Origin: Rhodococcus sp. SBT000017
GTDB taxonomy: Bacteria > Actinomycetota > Actinomycetes > Mycobacteriales > Mycobacteriaceae
Length of the DNA: 64,000 bases
Reading direction: 5' to 3'
Assembly: GCF_003688915.1 (NCBI RefSeq)
Contig: NZ_REFU01000001.1
Coordinates: forward strand, 2,976,001 to 3,040,000
This document shows positions 42,832 to 51,312 of the stretch, piece after piece. The notes under the pieces were generated by a model. The model saw nothing but the letters and a program-made list of their open reading frames with translations. It was not told where the DNA came from and did not search any database. Each line of letters opens with the position of its first letter. Position 1 is the first letter of the stretch. Made by a program: the position numbers and the translations under genes.

Positions 42832-45180
42832 ATGACCAGCATCAGCCCCGCCGACCGCCGATCGCCGGTCGGTGACGGCAAAGACCTGCACGACATCGCC
42901 GAGCGTGTGCTGTGGCTGTCGACTTCGATGATCCACCACGCCAACCGGATTCGGCCGAACCCCACCGGACTGAAGGTCGGCGGGCACCAGGCATCCTGCG
43001 CGTCGATGGTGTCGATCATGACGTCGCTGTGGTTCGAGCAACTGCAATCGGGAGACCGCGTGTCGGTCAAACCCCACGCCTCCCCGGTGCTGCACGCGAT
43101 CAACTATCTCCTCGGCGAACTGGACGAGAAGTATCTGACGACGCTCCGTGCCTACGGCGGTCTGCAGTCCTACCCGTCGCGCTCGAAAGACCCCGACACC
43201 GTCGATTATTCGACCGGCTCGGTGGGAATCGGTGCCACCGCACCGATCTGGGGTGCGATGTCGCGACGCTTCGTCGAGGACCGCTTCGGCCCGGACGACT
43301 CCGCCCGAACCGGCTTCAGCGGACGCCAGTACTCACTGGTCGGTGACGCCGAGCTCGACGAAGGTGCCGTGTGGGAAGCGATCATCGACCCGGGTATCGC
43401 AGAACTGGGCGAGATCGTCTGGATCGTCGACCTCAACCGCCAGTCCCTCGATCGCGTCGTGCCGAACATCGCCGCCCGCCGTCTCGAGAAGATGTTCGAC
43501 GCCGCCGGGTGGCAGGTCATCACCGTCAAATTCGGTCGACTGCTCGAAGACCTGTTCGCTCGACCCGGTGGCGATGCTCTCCGCACCCGAATCCTGGACA
43601 TGCCGAACCCCGAGTACCAACGTCTGCTGCGCTGCACGGCCGAAGAAGTGCGCACCCGACTGCCCGGATCGGGACCGGATGCGAGGACGATTGCAGACCT
43701 CATCGCCGACCTCGACGACACCGTGTTGACCGAGTCCATTCGTAACCTGGGCGGACACGACCTGGATGCGTTGCGCGAGGCCTACTCTCGCATCGACGAC
43801 ACCCGACCCACCGTGATCGTCGCGTACACGGTCAAGGGTTTCGGGCTGCCCACTCAGGGACATCCGCAGAATCACTCCTCGCTGCTCACCGTCGACGAGT
43901 ACGCAGAGCTCGCACGCAGCCTCGACCTGGATCCCGCTGCGCCCTGGGGTCGCTTCGAAAACGACAGCGCACCGGGACGACTGTGCGCCGCCACCGCGGA
44001 ACGGCTACGCCGCGAACCGGTTCCGGCGTCGACTCCTCCCGCCGTTCCCACCGACATCGGCCGAACCCCCAAGGGCACCGCCACCACTCAGGCCGCACTG
44101 GGCCGCACGCTGATAGACCTCACCCGCGAGGCCCCGGAAGCAGCGAAAAGGGTTGTCACAGTGAGCCCCGACGTCAGCTCCACCACCAACCTCGGCGGCT
44201 GGGTCAACAAGGTCGGCGTGTGGTCATCATCCGATCGGCACGACTGGTTCGGTGACGACGCCGAAACGATCATGCACTGGCGCGAGGGACCGAGCGGTCA
44301 GCACATGGAACTCGGCATCGCCGAGACCAACCTCGTGGGGCTGATGGGCGAACTCGGTGCCACGTGGAGCCGGTGGGGACAGCCGTTGTTCCCGATCGGC
44401 GTCATGTACGACCCGTTCGTCGAACGCGCTCTCGAGCCGTGGTCGTACGGCATCTACGCCGGCGGCCAATCGATCCTCGTCGGCACGCCGTCCGGCGTCA
44501 CGCTGGCCGCGGAAGGCGGTGCGCACCAATCGATCAAGACGCCGTCGATCGGTCTGGAGCAGCCCGGCTGCGTCAGCTACGAACCCGCATTCGCCATCGA
44601 CGTCGAATGGACCCTGCTCGCCAGCATCGCGCGCCTCGGCCGACCCGACGGAACCTCGGCATACCTACGATTGTCGACGCGACCCGTCGACCAGTCGAAG
44701 GCCGACGTCCCCACCGACCCGGCGGCCAGGGAACGCAGGCGTCGCCAGGTGGTCGCCGGCGGTTATCCACTGGTGCGTCGGGACGGTGCGGCGGTGACCA
44801 TCGCGGCCATGGGAGCCGTGATCACCGAAGCACTCGAGGCTGCCGAGCGATTGAGCAAGGTCGGCGTGATCGCAGACGTTCTGTGCATCACCAGCCCGGG
44901 CGAGCTCTACCGAGCCCTGCAAGCGAGGCAGGGACGCGGAGTCGGAGAGTCGTGGATTCTCGATCAGCTGCTCCCCGCCGATCGGGCGACGCCGATGGTG
45001 ACCGTGCTCGACGGCCACCCGCACACTCTGGCCTTCCTCGCGACCGTCAACCGGGTGGCCTCGACGTCGTTGGGAGTGAGCAACTTCGGGCAGGTCGGAT
45101 CACTCGACGAGGTGTACAAGCACCACAAGATCGACACCGACTCCATCGTCGGTGCCGCGCTCGATGTCACCGATCACTGA
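42832..45180 (+). CDS. AceE-like TPP-dependent enzyme (transketolase / pyruvate dehydrogenase E1 type)
   Basis: A 782-aa thiamine-diphosphate enzyme with the domain order of homodimeric E1 components. The N-terminal domain has the TPP motif GDAELDEGAVWEA...DLNRQSLD (about residues 170-210), very like GDGEMDEPE...NLQ of AceE; the central and C-terminal transketolase domains follow (HMELGIAETNLVGL, the catalytic Glu region, about 487). It is about 100 residues shorter than AceE and no E2 or E3 gene is nearby. In this catabolic setting it may decarboxylate or condense a 2-oxo acid released from ring cleavage. ATG 42832 has GGAG 10 nt upstream. Confidence 0.85.
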   Translation: MTSISPADRRSPVGDGKDLHDIAERVLWLSTSMIHHANRIRPNPTGLKVGGHQASCASMVSIMTSLWFEQLQSGDRVSVKPHASPVLHAINYLLGELDEKYLTTLRAYGGLQSYPSRSKDPDTVDYSTGSVGIGATAPIWGAMSRRFVEDRFGPDDSARTGFSGRQYSLVGDAELDEGAVWEAIIDPGIAELGEIVWIVDLNRQSLDRVVPNIAARRLEKMFDAAGWQVITVKFGRLLEDLFARPGGDALRTRILDMPNPEYQRLLRCTAEEVRTRLPGSGPDARTIADLIADLDDTVLTESIRNLGGHDLDALREAYSRIDDTRPTVIVAYTVKGFGLPTQGHPQNHSSLLTVDEYAELARSLDLDPAAPWGRFENDSAPGRLCAATAERLRREPVPASTPPAVPTDIGRTPKGTATTQAALGRTLIDLTREAPEAAKRVVTVSPDVSSTTNLGGWVNKVGVWSSSDRHDWFGDDAETIMHWREGPSGQHMELGIAETNLVGLMGELGATWSRWGQPLFPIGVMYDPFVERALEPWSYGIYAGGQSILVGTPSGVTLAAEGGAHQSIKTPSIGLEQPGCVSYEPAFAIDVEWTLLASIARLGRPDGTSAYLRLSTRPVDQSKADVPTDPAARERRRRQVVAGGYPLVRRDGAAVTIAAMGAVITEALEAAERLSKVGVIADVLCITSPGELYRALQARQGRGVGESWILDQLLPADRATPMVTVLDGHPHTLAFLATVNRVASTSLGVSNFGQVGSLDEVYKHHKIDTDSIVGAALDVTDH

Positions 45181-45200
45181 CGTCGGTCCGTCCTCACGCG

Positions 45201-45638
45201 TCAGTTCGTAGCGAGATAGCTCTCGAGTCCGGTCAGTGTGGCCGTGAGCTTCTTCTTGAACGTGCCCTGCAGCGCTTTGCCCACCACGCCGAACAACAGT
45301 GGACTGGTCACCTCCAATTCGAGGGTGACGACCGAGCCGGTGCCGCGGGTGCTGCAGTGCATCGTCAATCGAATTTTGGAGCCGGTGGATCCGGCACCCA
45401 CGAGTACCAATTCCTCCGGCGCACGGAGGCTTTCGACTCGAAACTCGATGGTGTCGGTGATGCTGGCGATCTTGATCTTCTCGACCATCGTCGACCCGAC
45501 CTCGAGATTCTCGGGCGGCGTCTCGACCCAATCCTCGTGCAGGGCATGCCACTTCTCGAACGTACTCACATCGGACATCGTTGCCCACACCTCGTCCTGA
45601 GGGGCGGGCAACTCCTGCGTCATGGCGATATTCAACAT
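45201..45638 (-). CDS. SRPBCC family protein
   Basis: A 145-aa START-like/SRPBCC (polyketide cyclase/dehydrase-type) protein with a hydrophobic ligand pocket; family pattern APQDEVWATMSDVSTFEKWHAL at the N-terminus and a long C-terminal helix. Likely binds a hydrophobic aromatic or lipid; catalytic role uncertain. ATG 45638 follows GGAGG by 7 nt, so the in-frame codons back to 45722 are not used. It is divergent from the flavin monooxygenase gene, with a palindrome in between, and convergent with the TPP enzyme (20 nt between stops). Confidence 0.8.
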   Translation of the reverse strand: MLNIAMTQELPAPQDEVWATMSDVSTFEKWHALHEDWVETPPENLEVGSTMVEKIKIASITDTIEFRVESLRAPEELVLVGAGSTGSKIRLTMHCSTRGTGSVVTLELEVTSPLLFGVVGKALQGTFKKKLTATLTGLESYLATN

Positions 45639-45691
45639 CTCGGGTCCTCCGTTCGACGGCATTGTTCCCACAACTACGCCACATACCTGAT

Positions 45692-45713
45692 TTGAAGTCA
45701 ATATTGACATCAA
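45692..45713. promoter_or_regulatory. 22-bp palindrome TTGA-N-GTCAATATTGAC-N-TCAA
   Basis: An almost perfect inverted repeat with a 12-bp perfect centre, in the divergent gap between the SRPBCC and flavin monooxygenase genes. Its TTGA/TCAA ends recall the operators at 41866-41899, so one of the two look-alike TetR proteins (41934, 47052) is the probable binder. Confidence 0.6.
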
Positions 45714-45779
45714 GTCAGTCATCGGCTTAGTTTCGTGAGACCCGCCTCACAGGTATGGGGCAGAACCGAAAGAGGAGCC

Positions 45780-46982
45780 ATGACGACGACCGAAGCGCTG
45801 CCCATTGCAACCGCTACCGATGTGCTCACCAATCTCCGAGCCCTGGTACCCGATCTGAAGGCCGGTGCCGCCGAGAACGAAAAGGCACGACGGCTTTCCG
45901 AGGACACTGTCGCCGCCCTCCGACGCTCGGGCGCATTTCGAGTCGCAGCACCTGCGAAGTTCGGCGGACTCGAAACCGATCTATGCACCATGCTCGACGT
46001 CTCGGCGATCATCGCCGAAGGTGACGCCGGCGCATCCTGGGTCACCACTCTGTCCAACGTGAACAACTGGGCCGCAGGCCTGTACAGCAACGAGGCTCAG
46101 GCCGAGATCTATGCGAACGGGCCGGACGCCATCATCGCCGGCGTCGTCACCCCGGGCGGCACCGCCCGCAAGGTAGAGGGCGGCTACCGTCTCACCGGCA
46201 CGTAGCCCTACGCCTCGGCCAGCCTGCATTCGGAGTGGTTCACCGGCGGAATCATCATCAACGACGAAGACGGTGACATGCTCGACCAGGGCATGGCATT
46301 GCTGCCCCGCTCGGACTACCGCATCGACGACACGTGGTACGTAGCCGGCATGCGCGCCTCCGGCAGCAACACCGTCATCGCAGAAGACGTCTTCGTTCCC
46401 GAACACCGCATGCTCTCGATGATTCCGGCGTTCAGCGGTGCCAACGCGACCGAACGTACCGACTCCGCATTCGCTCGTTCGGCCTTCGGCCCCATGCTGG
46501 TCATGGTGCTCGTCGGGCCGCAGCTCGGAATGGGCCGTGCCGCAGTCGAACTGGTCCGCATCAAGGCATCACAGAAGGCCCTGGCCTACACGGTGTTCGA
46601 CCGTCAGGCCGACTCGGTGGCTTTCCAGATGCTGCTCGCCGAAGCGTCGCTGAAGGTCGATACCGCACATCTGCACGCATACCGCGCAGCGGAGGACGTC
46701 AAGCGGTGGGCCGAAGCCGGCGAGTACCCGGACCTGCTCTCGCGCGCTCGTGTCCGCGGCGACGCCGCCGTCGCACTGCGCAGCATCAACGAGGCACTCA
46801 ACATGCTCGTCGACGCCACCGGAGCCGGTGCCTTCGCCGACGTCAATGCGCTGCAGCGCATTTGGCGAGATTCCAATGTCGGTGCCCGCCACGCCGTCAT
46901 GCTGCCGCGGGTGTCGATCGAAACCTACGGCAAGGCGCTGCTCGGCTTCGAACTGCACGACCACATCACGCCGATCATCTGA
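45780..46982 (+). pseudogene. Flavin-dependent monooxygenase (HsaA/acyl-CoA-dehydrogenase fold), internal TAG
   Basis: A 400-codon gene of the acyl-CoA dehydrogenase superfamily, monooxygenase branch (HsaA/TftD/DszC-like), which uses reduced flavin from a partner to hydroxylate an aromatic ring. The frame is open except for one TAG at 46203-46205 (codon 142) in the stretch LTGT-stop-PYASASLHSEW, where the family has Trp; TGG to TAG is one base. The second part (from about 46278) contains the C-terminal helical bundle unchanged. No reductase gene is nearby. Start ATG 45780 has AGAGGAG just in front. Either a recent loss of function or a base-call error; truncated product 141 aa. Confidence 0.8.
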
Positions 46983-47051
46983 GACGACCTAGGCTCGTAT
47001 GCAACCGACGGCAACAGCCGGGCGGACAAGCCGAGGCAGATTGGATGTGCG

Positions 47052-47732
47052 GTGCCAGATCGAGCCACCAAGCCGGCTGCACGGTCAGTCCGGGCGGCCG
47101 CCCGAGCCGCCGAAACACGTCAGCGACTGATCGACGCGGCCGTCGCCCTGTTCGCGGAAGCCGACTACGACAAGGTCGGCGTGGCAGACATCGTGGAGTC
47201 GGCGGATGTGGCCCATGGCTTGTTGTTCCACTACTTCGGCAACAAGCGAGGCATCTACCTCGAGTCGATGCGGGCCACTGCCTCGGCCATGTCGCAAGCC
47301 TTTGCCGACATTCCCGATTCGACACCCGACGTCCAGATACGGGCTGCTCTGACCAGCCATCTCGAGTACTTGAGCGTGCACCGCGGCTTGGCGCTGCGAA
47401 TGGTGTTGGGCGGCAGAGGTGCCGATCCCGAAGCCTGGGAAGTATTCGAAGGTGCCCGCACCGCAGTGTTGGAAGCGGCGGCCACGCGCCTCGGACTGGA
47501 CGCGGAGAACACCGGCGTCAGACTCGTCGGACGGAGCATCGTCGCAGCCATCGACGGCGCGACGGCCCGATGGCTCGAAGAGGACGTCAGCATCGACGTC
47601 GAGCAGATGGTCGAGTGGCTGGTGCACCTCATCGTCGCGTGCCTGCGCACCGCGCCGGTTCTCGATTCTTCGCTGAACATCGACGATGCCGTCGCATCAC
47701 TTCGAGGAAGTGACCAGGCCTCGGGGGGTTAA
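47052..47732 (+). CDS. TetR/AcrR family regulator
   Basis: A 226-aa TetR-type regulator with a basic N-terminus and helix-turn-helix IVESADVAHGLLFHYFGNKRGI (about residues 45-66). GTG 47052. Its recognition helix nearly equals that of the regulator at 41934, so it probably binds a TTGA/TCAA palindrome; the closest is at 45692-45713, before the flavin monooxygenase gene upstream. Its stop overlaps the convergent TspO-like gene by 4 nt. Confidence 0.87.
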   Translation: MPDRATKPAARSVRAAARAAETRQRLIDAAVALFAEADYDKVGVADIVESADVAHGLLFHYFGNKRGIYLESMRATASAMSQAFADIPDSTPDVQIRAALTSHLEYLSVHRGLALRMVLGGRGADPEAWEVFEGARTAVLEAAATRLGLDAENTGVRLVGRSIVAAIDGATARWLEEDVSIDVEQMVEWLVHLIVACLRTAPVLDSSLNIDDAVASLRGSDQASGG

Positions 47733-48484
47733 CCCGCCGAGACTCTCTTTCGCCCAAGCACCCTTGTTCCTACCGTGGTAATTGCGACCACCACCGCAGC
47801 GAGAACGGCTGCCCAGCCGACAGTCGTATCGACCACTTCACCGGAGAAGCGGCCCTGCGCCAACCATCCCAGTCCCCAGACGATCGCCAGCATCGGTGCG
47901 AGCGCACCACTCGAGTACCGGGCCAGAAACACCCCGACACCAGCTGCCACCGCGAGCACGATGACCGCCCATACCGTTGCGCCACCGGTGAACCCGAGAC
48001 TCACCAGCCACGCCGAGATGTTCGCGATCGTCGCCACACACACCCACCCGAGGTAGATCCCCATCGTTCCGTCGGTGATCACCGCATCGGCGATGCCCTC
48101 CGGTCGATGCTGCTGCATCAGCACGAACACGCGGACGAGCACCGCCAGCAACGCGACGATGACGATCACGCTCAGCCACACCTGCCCGATCTGAATCGCG
48201 AGAATCCACGCCGGATTGAGCAACATCGACGCGACGATCGGTGCTCGCAACGCGTCGTGGCGTGCGGTGCGGCCGGGTAGGAACTGCCAGACGGCGTAGG
48301 CGACGAGCCCGGTGTAGATCACCGACCAGATCGAGAACGCAGGGCCGGCGGGCGCCACCAGCGTCGACGTGGCACTGAGCGCCCCACCGGCCGCCTCGGC
48401 AATCGGCGTTCCGATCCACGCACCCGACCCGAGAAACGACACCACGACTGCCACGACCGCACTGACGACGACCACGATTTTCAT
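47729..48484 (-). CDS. TspO/MBR-like membrane protein
   Basis: A 251-aa integral membrane protein with six to seven helices and the motif APAGPAFSIWSVIYTGLVAYAVWQ (about residues 44-67, quoted in parts: PAFSIWS and YTGLVAY), typical of the tryptophan-rich sensory protein/TspO group. It is longer than classical TspO (about 160 aa) and matches the larger actinobacterial subgroup. Members bind porphyrins or other hydrophobic ligands; no role is implied by neighbours. Confidence 0.78.
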   Translation of the reverse strand: MKIVVVVSAVVAVVVSFLGSGAWIGTPIAEAAGGALSATSTLVAPAGPAFSIWSVIYTGLVAYAVWQFLPGRTARHDALRAPIVASMLLNPAWILAIQIGQVWLSVIVIVALLAVLVRVFVLMQQHRPEGIADAVITDGTMGIYLGWVCVATIANISAWLVSLGFTGGATVWAVIVLAVAAGVGVFLARYSSGALAPMLAIVWGLGWLAQGRFSGEVVDTTVGWAAVLAAVVVAITTVGTRVLGRKRVSAG

Positions 48485-48551
48485 AGCAGCACTGATCCCC
48501 CGAATTCGACGGTCGCAAACACCCTTGCCGAAGTGCGTCTACCGTGCTTGC

Positions 48552-49418
48552 ATGACGTGGCGATGGGCGGTGGGCCTACTGATTGTCGCGATAACGGCAG
48601 TCACCTGCGGCTCGCCGACCTCGCTGGGGCCCGTTCGACCGATCGCCGAGATCGGATCGGCGAACGCCTTCCAGTGCGGGACCACGCAACCGGTCGATAG
48701 ACCGAGACCATCGGAGCGTCGACCGACTCCCGGGATGATCCCGGACGGCTTCACGCCCGCAGCCGCGATACTGTGCGAAGGCGGCGACACCGTGGAGCCC
48801 GATGGAACCGTCACCCACCGCGAACAGCGACGAGAAGGGGACTTCTCCACTGCGATTCGTCTGCTGAACGAGCCATCCGAGCGCGCTCTGGCGGCCGATC
48901 TGTGCCCGATGTACTCCATTGTCGAACCCCCACAATTCTGGCTCGTCGATACCCGAGGCCGCGCTGTGGAACCGACACTGCCCATCGGAGAATGCGGTCT
49001 CTCGAAGCTCGGTGGTATCGACGCCATTCTGAAACTTCGAGTGGTCGACGTGGTGGAGTATCGCGACCCACTTCTTGCACGGCCACGGTTGAGCCTGTCC
49101 AGTTGCTCCCCGCATTTCACTCCACCGGACGAGGGCACCGAACCTGCCGTCGGTCTCACGGTCGGCTACGTCTACTGCCTGTTCGACGGCACCTCCGTGA
49201 AAGGAACGACCGACGAAATGCGCTTACCGATCGAGAATTTGCCACCGGCCGAGCCGTGCTCGCTGGTCGCAACGCGAACTGCCGTCACCACCTACGTCAG
49301 CCCGGGGCCGTTGAACATTCGATCCTTGACCGTCGAACTCGACGGCTGCCGCCGCGTCATTCCCGACGGCTATGCCCCGCTCCAGGCGTCGGATTCGATG
49401 TTGTCTGCATTTCGGTAG
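48552..49418 (+). CDS. Exported Cys-containing protein, unknown
   Basis: A 288-aa protein with a short N-terminal hydrophobic segment (VGLLIVAITAVTC), then an extracytoplasmic part with about nine cysteines, suggesting disulphides. The Cys after AVT could be a lipobox variant. No domain recognised. ATG 48552 lies 67 nt from the divergent TspO-like gene. Its last 62 nt overlap the 3' end of the convergent TetR gene (49357-50043). Confidence 0.65.
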   Translation: MTWRWAVGLLIVAITAVTCGSPTSLGPVRPIAEIGSANAFQCGTTQPVDRPRPSERRPTPGMIPDGFTPAAAILCEGGDTVEPDGTVTHREQRREGDFSTAIRLLNEPSERALAADLCPMYSIVEPPQFWLVDTRGRAVEPTLPIGECGLSKLGGIDAILKLRVVDVVEYRDPLLARPRLSLSSCSPHFTPPDEGTEPAVGLTVGYVYCLFDGTSVKGTTDEMRLPIENLPPAEPCSLVATRTAVTTYVSPGPLNIRSLTVELDGCRRVIPDGYAPLQASDSMLSAFR

Positions 49419-50043
49419 TGTCGGCACCCTCGAACGCGGCGAGCAGCATGCGAGCCGTCGTGGCCACTAGCATCGTTCGGTCCGAGCCCGTGGGTCTGAA
49501 CAACGCGACTCTCATGCACAGGCTCGCGGTGGCACCCATCGTCAGGAAGACGAGATCGTCGAGGGCGTCGTCGTCGAGATCGGGTCGGATGCGAGTGGGC
49601 AAGATGCGCGCCAGGGGCAGCAGTGGACGTTCGATGTCTTTCCACTGGCCACCCAATTCCGAACCACCCGCTGCGAAGGCCGTCCGGACCACCGCCTCGT
49701 GTTCCTCGAACGCAGAAGTGAGTGTCTCGACGATGGTGACGATCGCGTCGGCCGGTGCTTGATCCATTGCGCGTCCGATTCCGGTGGCCAGCCGCATCGT
49801 GATGTCGTGGATCGTTGCGGTTCGCAGCTCGTCCATGACGGACTCGATGTCGGTGAAATAGCGATACACGGTGCCGATGCTGACGTGCACGTGCCGTGCG
49901 AGCTGGTACGTCGTCGGGAGGTAGCCGGGCTTCTTCTGCAACAACTCGATGGTTCCGGTCAACAGCCGGGCCCGCATCTCGACGGCGCGTTGCTGACGCG
50001 GAGTCGATCGCGGTCGCGGTGACGACGGGCGTTGGGCGGGCAT
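49357..50043 (-). CDS. TetR/AcrR regulator next to MpaB-like oxygenase
   Basis: A 228-aa TetR-type regulator; helix-turn-helix YQLARHVHVSIGTVYRYFTDIESV (about residues 46-69). ATG 50043. It is divergent from the MpaB-like gene with a gap of about 45 bp or less depending on that start, so it is the likely repressor of the oxygenase. Its 3' end overlaps the convergent unknown gene by 62 nt, long enough for antisense interference. Confidence 0.83.
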   Translation of the reverse strand: MPAQRPSSPRPRSTPRQQRAVEMRARLLTGTIELLQKKPGYLPTTYQLARHVHVSIGTVYRYFTDIESVMDELRTATIHDITMRLATGIGRAMDQAPADAIVTIVETLTSAFEEHEAVVRTAFAAGGSELGGQWKDIERPLLPLARILPTRIRPDLDDDALDDLVFLTMGATASLCMRVALFRPTGSDRTMLVATTARMLLAAFEGADTTEMQTTSNPTPGAGHSRRE

Positions 50044-50088
50044 GAAAGTGAATAGTAAGTGAGGAATTCTCGTGTTCCACTGAAATGT

Positions 50089-51273
50089 ATGAATACTCGC
50101 GCTCCCAGTGGCCTGGTTCGCACCGACGAGGCCGTCTCGATGCACGGCCAGGCAGGACGCGAATGGCTCGACGCGATGTGGCGAGCCGATCCGCTCGCCG
50201 ATCGAGTACTCGACGAGGACTTCGGTTCCTCGTCGTCCACTGCCGCCGTCTCTGCCGCGCTCACGAACGGCATCGCCCCCGATGCCCCGGCTGCGCTTCG
50301 AAAGCTGTTCGCATTTCTCGATTCCGAACCGGACTGGGTCGATCACGACCGCCTCGACCGCGCCGCCGACGCCCTCGTTCGCTACAGCGCCGTGATGGGG
50401 ATCGTGCTGGGAGCGGCATCGTTGCTTCGCGGCGCAGAGAACTCCATTGCCGGCAAACCGCTGGCCATCACTGGTCGATACGTCTCGCAACCGGCCATTC
50501 GCTCCATCGAAGTGGGCAACTGGCTGCAGAAAGTCATCTCCCCGGGCGGAATGGCCAGGCACGGAGAAGGTTTCGCGTACACGGTGCGCGTGCGAATGAT
50601 CCACGCCCATGTCCGACGAGGAATCCGGCACCTCGGCACGTGGGACGACGAAGCCTGGGGTGTGCCGATCCCGCAGCCGTACATGGCGTTCACGATTGCC
50701 GAGTTCGGCCACATCGCGCTCGACGCCATGCACCGGGTCGGCGTGCGCTTCATCGACACAGAACTCGGCGACATCTACCACCTTTGGCGCTACGTCGGCC
50801 ATGTCGTCGGCGTAGATCACGAGCTCAACCCGATCGACGAATCGGACCACATCCGCATCGAGCAGTTGTACCGACTCACCTCCCCTGGCCCCAGCCAGGA
50901 CGACCGGGACTTCGTCGCTGCCCTGACCGACGACTATCTGGTGCCCGAACTCGCCAACCTGCTACCCGGGCCCCATGGGGTGACCCGCGCGGTGGCGTCG
51001 GCGACGATGTCTGCCCTGCAGCGCGTGTTGATCGGCGACGAGGCGTCGGACGATCTGCACATCCCGGCCTCGTCACTCACGCATGTCGTGTCGCTCGTCG
51101 GGCCGCTGCTGCCGCTGGTGAACAAAGCGCGCACGCTCCGGGCCGGCGGACCGAGTGAGCTCACGCGGCAGTCCTACCTGGTGCGCGACGCGGAAATGCA
51201 GCGCATGCGCGCCGGTTACCGGGTCACTCACGAACTGGTCGACGACGTCCACCGGACGCGCACTGGCAGTTGA
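50089..51273 (+). CDS. MpaB/Lcp-family oxygenase (DUF2236)
   Basis: A 394-aa helical heme protein of the MpaB/latex-clearing-protein family. The core R-V-R-M-I-H-A-H-V-R-R (about residue 176) with its preceding KVISPGGMARHG gives the conserved His/Arg set used for heme and substrate; Lcp members cleave polyisoprene. No signal peptide is seen, unlike secreted Lcp, so a cytoplasmic lipid or terpenoid substrate is more likely. ATG 50089 or GTG 50059 are both possible. Divergent from a TetR gene. Confidence 0.83.
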   Translation: MNTRAPSGLVRTDEAVSMHGQAGREWLDAMWRADPLADRVLDEDFGSSSSTAAVSAALTNGIAPDAPAALRKLFAFLDSEPDWVDHDRLDRAADALVRYSAVMGIVLGAASLLRGAENSIAGKPLAITGRYVSQPAIRSIEVGNWLQKVISPGGMARHGEGFAYTVRVRMIHAHVRRGIRHLGTWDDEAWGVPIPQPYMAFTIAEFGHIALDAMHRVGVRFIDTELGDIYHLWRYVGHVVGVDHELNPIDESDHIRIEQLYRLTSPGPSQDDRDFVAALTDDYLVPELANLLPGPHGVTRAVASATMSALQRVLIGDEASDDLHIPASSLTHVVSLVGPLLPLVNKARTLRAGGPSELTRQSYLVRDAEMQRMRAGYRVTHELVDDVHRTRTGS

Positions 51274-51312
51274 GCCTGCCGGTTATCGCCACGGTCTGGT
51301 AGACACGCGGGA

